Shown: positions 31,420 through 39,779, counted from the stretch's first letter. The stretch is DNA of 43,923 nt from an uncultured Methylibium sp. (GCF_902826655.1 NZ_CADEFR010000027.1:1-43923); one strand, 5' to 3'. Numbers and translations: made by a program. Notes: generated from the sequence alone by a model not told the origin.

Positions 31420-31443
31420 GTCCGGGGTCAGGCCCCCGGACCG
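31420..31443. other. Strong hairpin in intergenic region
   Basis: GGTCCGGGG and CCCCGGACC form a perfect 9-bp stem with a 6-nt loop (TCAGGC). No T-run follows on either strand. It could end an unannotated RNA or act as a barrier between the two divergent units. Confidence 0.45.
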
Positions 31444-31733
31444 GGGGAGCGCCGCTGCAGCGCCGGCGCATCGTTGTCGCGCCTTCGGCACCCGGGCGTC
31501 GCGCGTGAGCCCGCAGATGTAGCAGGTTGCTGCGCCGCGGCGTGCCGAAGCGGCGGCCGCGGCCGGTTCGCCGCGGCAGGCACCGGCCGGCACGCGAGGC
31601 CCGCCGCGCGCTTCACGTGAGGAAGTCACGCGCATGAACGTCAGCGCCGCTACAGCTTTGCTGACGCTTGTTACGTCGTGTGAGTGAACGTCGCGCCGGG
31701 GCTTCGATACTCGCCCCACTTCCCGCCGCATCG

Positions 31734-32444
31734 ATGAATCTGACCCGGACCCGATCCTGCAAGCGCAGTGCGCAACTGCTGGCGCATGAAGCGCTGATCC
31801 GCAAGATCGCCGGCCGGCTGCGGGCCCGCCTGCCCGCCGGCATCGACATGGACGAGCTGATGCAGGCCGGGCTGATCGGCCTGAACGACGCGCTGTCGCG
31901 CTTCGTCGGCGACCAGGGGGCCAGCTTCGACAGCTATGCCTCGCGCCGCATCCAGGGCGCGATGCTCGACTCGCTGCGCAGCAACGACAGCCTGCCGCGC
32001 GAGGCCCGGGCGCGGCAGCGCGAGCTGCGCGCCGCGGTGCAGGAACTCGAGCACCGGCTGCTGCGCGCGCCGCGCGCCCAGGAGGTCGCCAACACGCTGG
32101 GCTGGTCGCTCGCCGCGGTGCACCGCTGCATGGCCGAGGCCGGCGGCAGCGCGCTGCGTGACGGCGAGGCGCTGGCCGAGATCGAGGACGACGACGAGGT
32201 CTTCCACACCGCCGACGACCAGGCCGATCCGATGGACTCGCTGCAGCGCCGCCAGCGCCACAGCGCGCTCAACACCGCCTTCGGCGCGCTCGAGGAGCGC
32301 GAGCAGCAGGTCATGCAGATGCTCTACGAGGGCGGGCTCGACCACCGCGGCGCCGCGGTCACGCTGGGCGTCAGCCCCTCGCGCGTGTCGCAGATGCACG
32401 CGGCCGCGGTCGAGAAGCTCAAGCGCCGCCTGCGCGACTGGTAA
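31734..32444 (+). CDS. FliA-like sigma factor, copy 1
   Basis: 236 residues from ATG 31734; the frame stays open back to a TTG at 31668 with no better ribosome site. Region 2 is seen in LPAGIDMDELMQAGLIGLNDAL and SFDSYASRRIQGAMLDSLRS, matching FliA; region 4 in HRGAAVTLGVSPSRVSQMHAAAVEKLKRRLRDW with the DNA-binding helix. The inter-region part has an acidic insert (EIEDDDEVFHTADDQ). Class 3 sigma-70 (flagellar/FliA) type, but no flagellar gene is nearby. Very similar to the next gene, sharing the same C-terminal KLKRRLRDW, so a tandem duplication. Confidence 0.88.
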   Translation: MNLTRTRSCKRSAQLLAHEALIRKIAGRLRARLPAGIDMDELMQAGLIGLNDALSRFVGDQGASFDSYASRRIQGAMLDSLRSNDSLPREARARQRELRAAVQELEHRLLRAPRAQEVANTLGWSLAAVHRCMAEAGGSALRDGEALAEIEDDDEVFHTADDQADPMDSLQRRQRHSALNTAFGALEEREQQVMQMLYEGGLDHRGAAVTLGVSPSRVSQMHAAAVEKLKRRLRDW

Positions 32445-32517
32445 CTCGTCCGCGCCGTCCGCGGGTGGCGCTAGAGTCGAAGCCTGGTCGCCGGCAAGCC
32501 GCCGCGGCCGGGCCGAC

Positions 32518-33240
32518 ATGACCGCGCCGCCCCGAGAGACCCCTGCCGACCGCTGCGACCGGCTGCGCAAGCACCGCGCGCTGGTGCGCAAGATCGCCTC
32601 GCGGCTGCGCGCGCGCCTGCCGGCCGGCGTCGACATGGACGAGCTGCTGCAGGCCGGCCTGATCGGCCTGAACGAGGCGATCGACCGCTTCGAGTCCGGT
32701 TTCGGCGCCAGCTTCGACACCTACGCCTCGCGCCGCATCGAGGGCGCGATGCTCGACAGCCTGCGCGCCGCCGACGTGCTGTCGCGCGAGTCGCGCGCCG
32801 AGCAGCGCGCCATCCGCGACGCCGTCAAGCGCCTCGAGCACCGGCTGCTGCGCGCGCCGCGCGCGATGGAGGTGGCGCAGGAACTCGGCTGGTCGCTGGC
32901 CCACCTGCACGCGCGCATGGTCGAGGCCGGCGCCGCGTCGATGCGCGACGGCGACGAGCCGCTGGCCGACGAGGCGCCGGCGCCCGAGACCGAACACGAC
33001 ACCGGCTTCGACGAGCACGCCGACCCGATGCAGGCGCTGCAGCGCCGTCAGCGCAGCGTGGCGCTGAACACCGCCTTCGACACGCTCGAGGAGCGCGAGC
33101 AGGAGCTGATGACGATGCTCTACGACCGCGGGCTCGACCACCGCGGCGCGGCCGAGCAGCTCGGCCTCAGCCGCTCGCGCGTGTCGCAGATGCACACGGC
33201 GGTGGTCGAGAAGCTCAAGCGCCGCCTGCGCGACTGGTGA
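32518..33240 (+). CDS. FliA-like sigma factor, copy 2
   Basis: 240 residues. Same plan as copy 1: LPAGVDMDELLQAGLIGLNEAI and SFDTYASRRIEGAMLDSLRA for region 2, HRGAAEQLGLSRSRVSQMHTAVVEKLKRRL for region 4. The acidic linker differs (DEAPAPETEHDTGFDEHAD). The recognition helix has LGLSRSRVS against LGVSPSRVS in copy 1, so both may read related promoters. It starts 73 bp after copy 1, so probably cotranscribed. A TAGAGT at 32472-32477 might give a second promoter. Confidence 0.88.
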   Translation: MTAPPRETPADRCDRLRKHRALVRKIASRLRARLPAGVDMDELLQAGLIGLNEAIDRFESGFGASFDTYASRRIEGAMLDSLRAADVLSRESRAEQRAIRDAVKRLEHRLLRAPRAMEVAQELGWSLAHLHARMVEAGAASMRDGDEPLADEAPAPETEHDTGFDEHADPMQALQRRQRSVALNTAFDTLEEREQELMTMLYDRGLDHRGAAEQLGLSRSRVSQMHTAVVEKLKRRLRDW

Positions 33241-33352
33241 GCCGGCCGGCCCAGCGCGAGCGGCACAGCGCAACGAACTCGATCGCGCCCCACAGCAGGC
33301 TGCCGCCCAGTGCCGGCAGGCGGGTCGTGGGAATGCGCAGCCGTCCGTTCAT
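33215..33352 (-). CDS. Possible 45-residue small protein
   Basis: Minus-strand frame starting MNGRLRIPTTRLPALGGSLL, then WGAIEFVALCRSRW, and ending inside the 3' end of sigma copy 2. The hydrophobic core LPALGGSLLWGAIEFVAL looks like a purposeful small membrane-associated peptide rather than a random frame. No ribosome site is clear. It is too short to be certain. Confidence 0.35.
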   Translation of the reverse strand: MNGRLRIPTTRLPALGGSLLWGAIEFVALCRSRWAGRLTSRAGGA

Positions 33353-33448
33353 GGCTGCACGCTAGCCGCGCCGCATGACAGCGCGATGGCAGCCGCGTGA
33401 ACCCCGGCGCGGCCCCGGGCTGCTGCGCGGCGGTGGCGCCCGGCGCCC

Positions 33449-33454
33449 TATGCT
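33449..33454 (+). promoter_or_regulatory. -10-like element directly before the M14 peptidase gene
   Basis: TATGCT ends 8 nt before GTG 33463, which supports that start and suggests a leaderless mRNA. No Shine-Dalgarno sequence lies in the gap. Confidence 0.4.
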
Positions 33455-33462
33455 CGCCCGCC

Positions 33463-34500
33463 GTGACCGACACCGAGCTGCCCGAACTGGTCGAGCTGCA
33501 GCGCATCGTCGCGCGCGGCGGCCCGCTGCTGCAGTGCCGCCAGGTTGGCGAGGTCCAGGCCTGGGAGCGGCGCTTCCCGGTGCACGTGGTCACGCTCGGC
33601 AATCCCGACCCGGCGCTGCCGGCGGTCGGCTACTTCGGCGGCGTGCACGGGCTCGAGCGGATCGGCGCCGAGGTCGTGCTGGCCGGCCTGCGCAGCCTGG
33701 TCGGCCGCCTGGCCTGGGACGCGCTGCTGCACCGGCAGCTCGAATCGATGCGCCTGGTCTTCATGCCGATCGTCAACCCGGGCGGCCTGTGGCGCGGCAC
33801 GCGCGCCAACCCGCAGGGCGTGGACCTGATGCGCAACGCACCGGTCGATGCGACGGACCCGGTGCCCTTCCTCGTCGGTGGCCAGCGCCTCGGTGCCGGC
33901 CTGCCCTGGTACCGCGGGCCGGCGGGCGCGCCGATGCAGGCCGAGAGCCGCGCACTGTGCGAGGTGGTCGAGGCCGAGCTGCTGGGCCGGCCGTTCGCGA
34001 TCGCGCTCGACTGCCACTCCGGCTTCGGCCTGCACGACCGCCTGTGGTTCCCGTTCGCGCACACCGCGCGGCCGATCGCCCACCTGCCCGAGCTGCAGGC
34101 GCTGGGCGCGGTGCTCGACGAGACCCACGCGCAGCACCGCTACGTGCTGGAACCGCAGAGCCGCCAGTACCTGGCGCACGGCGACCTGTGGGACCACCTC
34201 TACCTGCGCGCCGCCGACGTCGCGCCGCAGCAGGTCTTCCTGCCGCTGACGCTGGAGATGGGCTCGTGGCTGTGGGTCAAGAAGAACCCGCGCCAGCTGT
34301 TCTCGCGCCACGGCATCTTCAATCCGCTGATCCAGCACCGCCAGCAGCGCGTGCTGCGGCGCCACCTGGTGTTCCTGGACTTCGTCGCGCGCGCCGCCTG
34401 CAGCCACGAGCGCTGGCGCCCGGCCGGCGCGGCACGCGAGCAGGCGCGCGAGCAGGCCCTGCAGCGCTGGTATCGCCGCGAGGTCCGGGCCGGGGCCTGA
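33463..34500 (+). CDS. M14-family zinc carboxypeptidase-like protein
   Basis: 345 residues from GTG 33463; the frame is open to a GTG at 33397, but the extra residues look non-native. Zinc ligands are seen in GGVHGLERIG (HxxE, H62 and E65) and in ALDCHSGFG (His). The catalytic Glu is likely in LTLEMGSW. The layout fits the M14 succinylglutamate desuccinylase/aspartoacylase-like or peptidoglycan amidase branches, and the substrate cannot be chosen from sequence alone. No signal peptide is visible, so cytoplasmic. Alone between the sigma pair and a kinase gene. Confidence 0.82.
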   Translation: MTDTELPELVELQRIVARGGPLLQCRQVGEVQAWERRFPVHVVTLGNPDPALPAVGYFGGVHGLERIGAEVVLAGLRSLVGRLAWDALLHRQLESMRLVFMPIVNPGGLWRGTRANPQGVDLMRNAPVDATDPVPFLVGGQRLGAGLPWYRGPAGAPMQAESRALCEVVEAELLGRPFAIALDCHSGFGLHDRLWFPFAHTARPIAHLPELQALGAVLDETHAQHRYVLEPQSRQYLAHGDLWDHLYLRAADVAPQQVFLPLTLEMGSWLWVKKNPRQLFSRHGIFNPLIQHRQQRVLRRHLVFLDFVARAACSHERWRPAGAAREQAREQALQRWYRREVRAGA

Positions 34501-34551
34501 CGAGCGCCTGTCAGGCGGGCGACGCGGCTTCAGGAAGCCCGCCTTGCGCCG

Positions 34552-35820
34552 ATGACCGCGCAGGAGCAGCATCGCTTCGTCGGCCTTTTCATCATGGACA
34601 CCACCCCGGCCCTGACCGGCTGCGCCCCCCGCCTGGAGGGCGAGGCCGAACGCCTGGCCCTGCTCCACTCGCTGGAGCTGCTGGACACGCCGGCCGAGAC
34701 GGCCTTCGACGCGATCACGCGCCTGGCCGCACAGATCACCGGCCGGCCGATCGCGCTGATCGGCCTGGTCGACGCCGAGCGCACCTGGTTCAAGTCGCGC
34801 ATCGGGCTCGACGCGGACGAGTCGCCGCGCGACATCTCCTTCTGCGGTTTCGCGATCGCCGCCGACGACGTGTTCGAGGTGCCCGACTCGCACGCCGACC
34901 CGCGCTTCGTCGCCAACCCGCTGGTGACCGGCGCGCCGCACGTGCGCTACTACGCCGGCGTGCCGCTGCGCGTCGGCGGCCTGCCGATGGGCACCGTCTG
35001 CGTCGTCGACCACCAGCCCCACCGGCTCGACGACGGCCAGCGCCAGGCGCTGCGCGAGCTCGGCCGGCTCGGCACCGAGCTGCTGGAGCGGCGGCTGGCC
35101 AGCCGCGCGAAGACCGAGTTCATCGGCCACCTCAACCACGAGATGCGCACGCCGATGAACGCCATCCTCGGCTTCGGGCAGCTGCTGCAGCTGGAACTGG
35201 AGCGCGACTCGCGACCCGGCCGCCACGCCCAGCACATCGTCGAGGCCGGCCGGCACCTGCTGGAGCTGATCGACGAGTCGCTGGACCTGCTGCGGCTGGA
35301 GGCCGGCGCGGCGCGCATCGAGGTCACGCCGCTGGACCTGGTGCCGGTGCTGTCGGCGGTGGGCCGGCTGGTCGCGCCGATGGCCCTGTCGCGCCGCATC
35401 GAGCTGGAGATGCGCCTGCCGCAGACGCTGTGCGCCGTGGCCGACGCGCGGCGCGCCAAGCAGGTGCTGCTCAATCTGGCCAGCAACGCGGTCAAGTACA
35501 GCCCCGAGGGCAGCCGCGTCGACCTCAGCGCCGGCAGCGACGGGCAGCAGGCCTGGATCGCCGTGGCCGACCACGGGCCGGGCCTGACGGCCGACCACGG
35601 GCCGGGCCTGACGGCCGACCAGATCCAGCGGCTGTTCAAGCCCTTCGAGCGGCTCGGCCAGGAGAAGGGCGCGATCGCCGGCACCGGCCTGGGACTGGCG
35701 CTGTCGAGCCGCCTGACCGAGGCCATGGGCGGGCAGATCGACGTGCGCAGCGAGCCGGGGACCGGCAGCGTCTTCACGCTGCGCCTGCGCGGTTGCCAGG
35801 AGCCGGCTACATCCCCTTGA
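34552..35820 (+). CDS. GAF-domain sensor histidine kinase with duplicated G1 box
   Basis: 422 residues, cytoplasmic, no membrane span. GAF domain about 45-180 (ERLALLHSLELLDTPAE, the start typical of light- or redox-sensing GAF kinases, then RDISFCGFAI and YYAGVPLRV). H-box NHEMRTPMNAILGF, N-box NLASNAVKYSPEGS, G2 GTGLGLALS. The G1 box is doubled: ADHGPGLT occurs twice in a row (residues 339-354), from a perfect 24-bp DNA repeat. ATG 34594 (MDTTPAL) is another possible start. No cognate regulator is next to it; its last 14 bp overlap the convergent LytTR regulator gene. Confidence 0.88.
   Translation: MTAQEQHRFVGLFIMDTTPALTGCAPRLEGEAERLALLHSLELLDTPAETAFDAITRLAAQITGRPIALIGLVDAERTWFKSRIGLDADESPRDISFCGFAIAADDVFEVPDSHADPRFVANPLVTGAPHVRYYAGVPLRVGGLPMGTVCVVDHQPHRLDDGQRQALRELGRLGTELLERRLASRAKTEFIGHLNHEMRTPMNAILGFGQLLQLELERDSRPGRHAQHIVEAGRHLLELIDESLDLLRLEAGAARIEVTPLDLVPVLSAVGRLVAPMALSRRIELEMRLPQTLCAVADARRAKQVLLNLASNAVKYSPEGSRVDLSAGSDGQQAWIAVADHGPGLTADHGPGLTADQIQRLFKPFERLGQEKGAIAGTGLGLALSSRLTEAMGGQIDVRSEPGTGSVFTLRLRGCQEPATSP
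35566..35613 (+). repeat. Perfect 24-bp tandem duplication in the kinase gene
   Basis: Two identical 24-bp units, 35566-35589 and 35590-35613, followed by the first 8 bp of a third. The unit encodes ADHGPGLT, the ATP-binding G1 box. No base differs, so the event is recent or the tract is unstable. Confidence 0.95.
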
Positions 35821-36655
35821 AGAGGTGCGTGTAGGAGCGGCTGACTTCCAGCTTCTCGGCGTGCCCCCTCACCGCCACCAGCTGGCGGCCGCGCAGGTCG
35901 CGGCTGATGCCGGCGATGGCCTTGGCGTTGACCAGCGTCGAGCGGTGGATCTGCCAGAACTGGTCGGGATCCAGCTCGTCGATCAGCTCCTTGATCGGCT
36001 TGCGGATCAGCGCCTCGATCTGCGCGGTCTGCACGCGCGTGTACTTCTCGTCGGAGATGAAGAACAGCACCTCGTCGACCGGGATCATCTGGATCTGCTG
36101 GCCCACGGTGGCCTGGATCCAGCGCAGCCGCCCCGGGACCGCGGCCGCGTCGCCGCCGCCCTGCTGCAGCTGGCTGGCCAGGCGGGCCAGCAGCGCGTGC
36201 AGGTCCTGCGCCGGCGCGGGACGGTCGTCGTCGGCCTGGCTGCGCAGCGCCAGCCGCGCCTTCAGGCGCTGCACCGTGACCTGCAGGCGCTCGCGCTCGG
36301 CGGGCTTGAGCACGTAGTCGACGACGCCCTGCTCGAAGGCCTCGACCGCATACTGGTCGTAGGCGGTGATGAAGACGATCTCGCAGGCCGGCGCGTCGTC
36401 GGCCGGCTCCAGCCGAGAGATCTCGCGGGCCGCCTCGATGCCGGTCATGCCGGGCATGCGGATGTCCAGGAACACCAGGTCGGGGCGCAGCCGGGCCACC
36501 GCCTCGACCGCCTCGACGCCGTTCTTGGCCTCGGCCACGACCTGCAGCTCGGGCCAGACCTCGGCGAGGCGTGCGCGCAGCTGCTCGCGCATCAGGCGCT
36601 CGTCGTCGGCGACTACGGCGCGCGGGGCCGGGGGGGTGGGGTCGTTCGGGTTCAC
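35807..36655 (-). CDS. LytTR-type response regulator
   Basis: 282 residues from a GTG at 36655 that overlaps the stop of the membrane protein gene. Receiver domain: acidic pair in AVVADDERL, phospho-Asp in LVFLDIRMPG, Thr in VFITAYD, Lys in VLKPAE. The LytTR DNA-binding domain covers about 175-282 (IPVDEVLFFISDEKYTRV, FWQIHRSTLVNAKAI). Partner of the LytS-like kinase at 37089-38600 in the same operon. AlgR/LytR-type regulators often control envelope genes or virulence; the target here is unknown. Confidence 0.93.
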   Translation of the reverse strand: MNPNDPTPPAPRAVVADDERLMREQLRARLAEVWPELQVVAEAKNGVEAVEAVARLRPDLVFLDIRMPGMTGIEAAREISRLEPADDAPACEIVFITAYDQYAVEAFEQGVVDYVLKPAERERLQVTVQRLKARLALRSQADDDRPAPAQDLHALLARLASQLQQGGGDAAAVPGRLRWIQATVGQQIQMIPVDEVLFFISDEKYTRVQTAQIEALIRKPIKELIDELDPDQFWQIHRSTLVNAKAIAGISRDLRGRQLVAVRGHAEKLEVSRSYTHLFKGM

Positions 36656-37092
36656 TGGGCGCCGATTGTGCCGCCGCCCGTGCCGCCGCCCGTGCCGGCA
36701 GCAGCGGCCTCGCCGCGGCGGCTGCGGCGCCACAGCCACCAGGCCAGGCCCGCCGGCAGCAGCAGCGGCGCCAGCAGCAGCACGGCGACACCCAGCAGCG
36801 CGCCGAAGGTCACCACCAGCGCCAGCGCCACCATGCCGAAGGCCAGCAGCAGCGCGCTCGGCACCACCACCGCAACCACCAGCAGCGCCAGGGTCACGCC
36901 GGCCACCGCGAGCAGCGCGCCGCCGACGCCCAGCTCGGCGATCGCGATGCGCTCGCCGTCGATCTCGACCAGGGCCGACGCGCCGGGCAGGCCGTCGTTC
37001 ATCAGCGCCCAGCCGCCGGCCGCGGCGGCCAGCAGTGCCAGCACGAGGCCGATGCCCAGCATCGCCAGCGCGAACTTGCCCAGGGTCTTCAT
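36652..37092 (-). CDS. Membrane protein between kinase and regulator
   Basis: 146 residues, 4-bp overlaps with both neighbours. Three or four hydrophobic segments (FALAMLGIGLVLALLAAAAGGWAL, LLAVAGVTLALLVVAVVVPSALLLAF, VTFGALLGVAVLLLAPLLLPAGLA) and a Gly/Thr-rich C-terminal tail. ALVEIDGERIAIAELG lies between spans. No family recognised. Its strict coupling suggests a sensor accessory. Confidence 0.75.
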   Translation of the reverse strand: MKTLGKFALAMLGIGLVLALLAAAAGGWALMNDGLPGASALVEIDGERIAIAELGVGGALLAVAGVTLALLVVAVVVPSALLLAFGMVALALVVTFGALLGVAVLLLAPLLLPAGLAWWLWRRSRRGEAAAAGTGGGTGGGTIGAQ

Positions 37093-38600
37093 GCGGTGGC
37101 TCCGGCCTGCGGCTTGGGGGTGTAGGGCAGCGAGATCGACACCCGCGTGCCGCTCGGCGGGTTCTCGGTGATCGACAGGCTGGCGCGGTTGCCGTACAGC
37201 AGCTGCAGGCGCTCGCGGATGTTGGCCAGGCCCACGCCGGTGCCGGCGGTCGCGGCCTTGCCGAAGCCCAGGCCGGTGTCCGACACCGTGACCACCAGCT
37301 GCCCGTGCACGATCTCGGCGGCGACGCGCAGCAGGCCGCCCTCGGCCTTGGGTTCGAGGCCGTGCTTGATGGCGTTCTCGACCAGCGACTGCAGCATCAT
37401 CGACGGGAACTCGGCCGACAGCAGGCCGTCGGGCACCGCGATCTCGGTCATCAGGCGCTCTTCCATCCGCACCTTCAGGATCTCGAGGTAGGGCTTGATG
37501 ACGGCCAGCTCACGGCCGAGGTCGCGGCTCTCCTGCGCGTTGGCCTCGCGCATCGTCGGCATGCTGGCGCGCAGCAGCGAGATCAGGTTGCGCTGCATCT
37601 TGCTGGCGCGCGGCGCGTCGGTCTCGATCAGGTGGTCGATGCTGGCCAGGGTGTTGAACAGGAAGTGCGGCTCGACCTGCGCCTGCATCGCCGCCATGCG
37701 CGCCTCGACGACCTGGCGCTTCAGCGCCTCGCCCTCGGCCGCCTCGGTGGCCTGGGCGGCCTTGACCTCGGCCTGCACGCGGCCCTTGTAGGTCGCCTTG
37801 ATGATGATGGAGCCGACGATCCACAGCAGCGCCAGCTGCGTCAGGAAGTCGCCCAGTCTCACCTTGCTGATGCGGATGCGCGGGCTGGAGTCGCCCAGCG
37901 CCTCCAGCGCGTCGGCGGCGGCCTGCTCGGCGTCCTCGCGCGCCTGCTCGGCTTCGCGCTTGGCCTGCTCGGCTTCCTCGCGCGCCTCCTCGATCGCGCG
38001 CTCGATCTCGGCGCGGGCGGCCTCGACGGCCTCGCGCACACCGGTAGTGTCGACCCCCGAGGGCAGCTCGATGCGCAGCCGGGAGGCCGCGGCCGATGCC
38101 GCTTCCGCCGCGTGCTGGGCGGCCGAGGCCGCCGATGCGGCCAGATCTGCCGCTTGCGCCGGCTTGGGCTTGCGGACCACCTTGACGCCGTCGCGGCCGA
38201 TCGAGATCTCGACGTTCTCCTCGCTGCCGTCGTCGTTGGACTTCTCGATCCGCACGATCGGCCGCGTGCCGGGCGTCGACGCGGCCGGGGCCGGCGCCTC
38301 GGGCGGGGCCGGCAGCTGGATCACGGTCGGGGACTTCGGGGGCTTGGGCGGCTTGGGCACCTCGGCCGGACGGGCCGGACGCTCGGTGATGGTCTCGCTG
38401 ATGGTCCAGGTGAAGGGCGGCAGCTCCGAGACGATGGCCGTGACGATCAGCAGCAGGATCGACAGGAAGGCGAAGCGCCACCAGCTGATGCTCACCAGCC
38501 AGTTGGCGTAGGTGTGGAAGTGCCGCACGCTGCTCGCCCGCAGGCGCTGCCAGCGGGTCGGCTCGTTGCCGGGGGGCGGGGGGGACGCAGGAGACTCCAT
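37089..38600 (-). CDS. LytS-like sensor histidine kinase with large coiled-coil sensor
   Basis: 503 residues. Two membrane spans (about 41-58 and 253-270) enclose a 190-residue periplasmic part. That part has a Pro-rich stretch (VPKPPKPPKSP), then a short fold, and a long Ala/Glu/Arg heptad helix (about 150-235). The cytoplasmic His-kinase domain has H312 in QVEPHFLFNTLASI and the N-box SLVENAIKHGLEP; G-box DTGLGFG. This is the LytS/YehU (His_kinase) class that pairs with LytTR regulators. Probably leaderless (see the -10 element at 38609). Confidence 0.9.
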   Translation of the reverse strand: MESPASPPPPGNEPTRWQRLRASSVRHFHTYANWLVSISWWRFAFLSILLLIVTAIVSELPPFTWTISETITERPARPAEVPKPPKPPKSPTVIQLPAPPEAPAPAASTPGTRPIVRIEKSNDDGSEENVEISIGRDGVKVVRKPKPAQAADLAASAASAAQHAAEAASAAASRLRIELPSGVDTTGVREAVEAARAEIERAIEEAREEAEQAKREAEQAREDAEQAAADALEALGDSSPRIRISKVRLGDFLTQLALLWIVGSIIIKATYKGRVQAEVKAAQATEAAEGEALKRQVVEARMAAMQAQVEPHFLFNTLASIDHLIETDAPRASKMQRNLISLLRASMPTMREANAQESRDLGRELAVIKPYLEILKVRMEERLMTEIAVPDGLLSAEFPSMMLQSLVENAIKHGLEPKAEGGLLRVAAEIVHGQLVVTVSDTGLGFGKAATAGTGVGLANIRERLQLLYGNRASLSITENPPSGTRVSISLPYTPKPQAGATA

Positions 38601-38608
38601 GGGCGGCG

Positions 38609-38614
38609 ACTGTA
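38609..38614 (-). promoter_or_regulatory. -10-like element directly before the LytS-like kinase
   Basis: TACAGT on the minus strand ends 8 nt before ATG 38600, suggesting a leaderless transcript for the kinase operon. No ribosome site is visible between. Confidence 0.4.
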
Positions 38615-38735
38615 CGGGCCGCCCCCGGGGCCGGCCACCGGCCTGCGACGCACCGCCGCGGCGGCCCGACGGACTGCAGGGCCGGCCGACAGGCCGGAGC
38701 CGGGCCGGCTGCCTTATGCCCCTGGCGCACTAGCA

Positions 38736-38753
38736 AACCAGAAAAATGTGGTT
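38736..38753. promoter_or_regulatory. Candidate CysB site upstream of cysB
   Basis: AACCA-N8-TGGTT inverted repeat in the only AT-rich part of the 227-bp divergent region. LysR-type regulators often bind such sites and repress their own gene. It lies 75-92 bp before the cysB ATG. Confidence 0.35.
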
Positions 38754-38827
38754 CGCGGCGTCGCCCGGCACCGGAAGAATCGCCGGTTTGCAACCCGGCG
38801 CCGGCTCGACCGCGCCCTGGCCCGACG

Positions 38828-39763
38828 ATGAACTTCCAGCAACTGCGGTCGGTCCGCGAGGCGGTCCGGCTCGGCTTCAACCTGACCGAGGTCGCCCAGG
38901 CGCTGCACACCTCGCAGCCGGGCGTCAGCCGCCAGATCCGCGAACTCGAGGACGAACTCGGCGTCGAGATCTTCGTGCGCGCCGGCAAGCGCCTGACCGG
39001 CCTGACGCCGCCGGGCGCCGCGGTGCTGCCCATCGTCGAGCGCCTGCTGCAGGACGCCGACAACCTGCGGCGCGCCGGCGCCGACTACGCCCAGCAGGGC
39101 CACGGCCCGCTGGCCATCGCCGCGACCCACTCGCAGGCGCGCTACGCGCTGCCGCCGGCGGTGCGCGACTTCCGCGCCAGCCATCCCGACGTGCAGCTGC
39201 AGCTGCACCAGGGCTCGCCCAAGCAGGTCGCGCAGATGCTGCTGGACGGCGAGGCCGACCTCGGCATCGCCACCGAGGCCCTGGCGCAGTACCCGGACCT
39301 GGTCGCCCTGCCCTGCTACCGCTGGACCCACGCGGTGCTGGTGCCGCCCGGCCACGCGCTGCTGGACGGCCAGGCGCTGACGCTGAAGCGCCTGGCGGCC
39401 TTCCCGCTGATCACCTACGACGCCGGCTACACCGGCCGCACCCACATCGACGAGGCCTTCGCACGCGAAGACCTGAGCCCGGCGCTGGCGCTGACGGCGA
39501 TGGATGCCGACGTCATCAAGACCTACGTCGAGCTGGGCCTGGGCGTGGGCATCGTCGCGTCGATCGCCTACGACGAGGAGCGCGACCGGGGCCTGCGTGC
39601 GCTGGACGCGCGCCACCTGTTCGCGGTCAACATGACGCGCCTCGCCCTCAAGCGCGGCGCCTACCTGCGCGGCTACGTCTACGACTTCATCGAGAGCTTC
39701 GCGCCGACGCTGACGCGCGGCGTCGTGCAGCGCGCGCTGGAGGGCGGCGCGGTCGAGGACTGA
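38828..39763 (+). CDS. cysB: LysR-family regulator CysB
   Basis: 311 residues. HTH about 18-40 (NLTEVAQALHTSQPGVSRQIRELE) and the CysB-type ligand domain: GPLAIAATHSQARYALP, QGSPKQVAQMLLDGEADLGIATEAL and AYLRGYVYDFIESFAP. CysB activates sulfate uptake and cysteine synthesis genes with N-acetylserine as inducer. Its end is 16 bp from the convergent cysA stop, fitting a dedicated regulator beside its operon. Confidence 0.95.
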   Translation: MNFQQLRSVREAVRLGFNLTEVAQALHTSQPGVSRQIRELEDELGVEIFVRAGKRLTGLTPPGAAVLPIVERLLQDADNLRRAGADYAQQGHGPLAIAATHSQARYALPPAVRDFRASHPDVQLQLHQGSPKQVAQMLLDGEADLGIATEALAQYPDLVALPCYRWTHAVLVPPGHALLDGQALTLKRLAAFPLITYDAGYTGRTHIDEAFAREDLSPALALTAMDADVIKTYVELGLGVGIVASIAYDEERDRGLRALDARHLFAVNMTRLALKRGAYLRGYVYDFIESFAPTLTRGVVQRALEGGAVED

Positions 39764-39779
39764 CGAGCCGCGCCGCGGC

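Larger units (their letters stand above)
31295..31733. other. 439-bp intergenic region before the sigma factor pair
   Basis: No protein gene can be supported here. It contains a sigma-28-like -10 element (31323-31330, minus), a strong hairpin (31420-31443), GC-rich imperfect inverted repeats to about 31610, and an AT-richer segment near 31650-31710 (TTGTTACG, GATACT) that probably carries the promoter of the first sigma gene. Confidence 0.5.
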
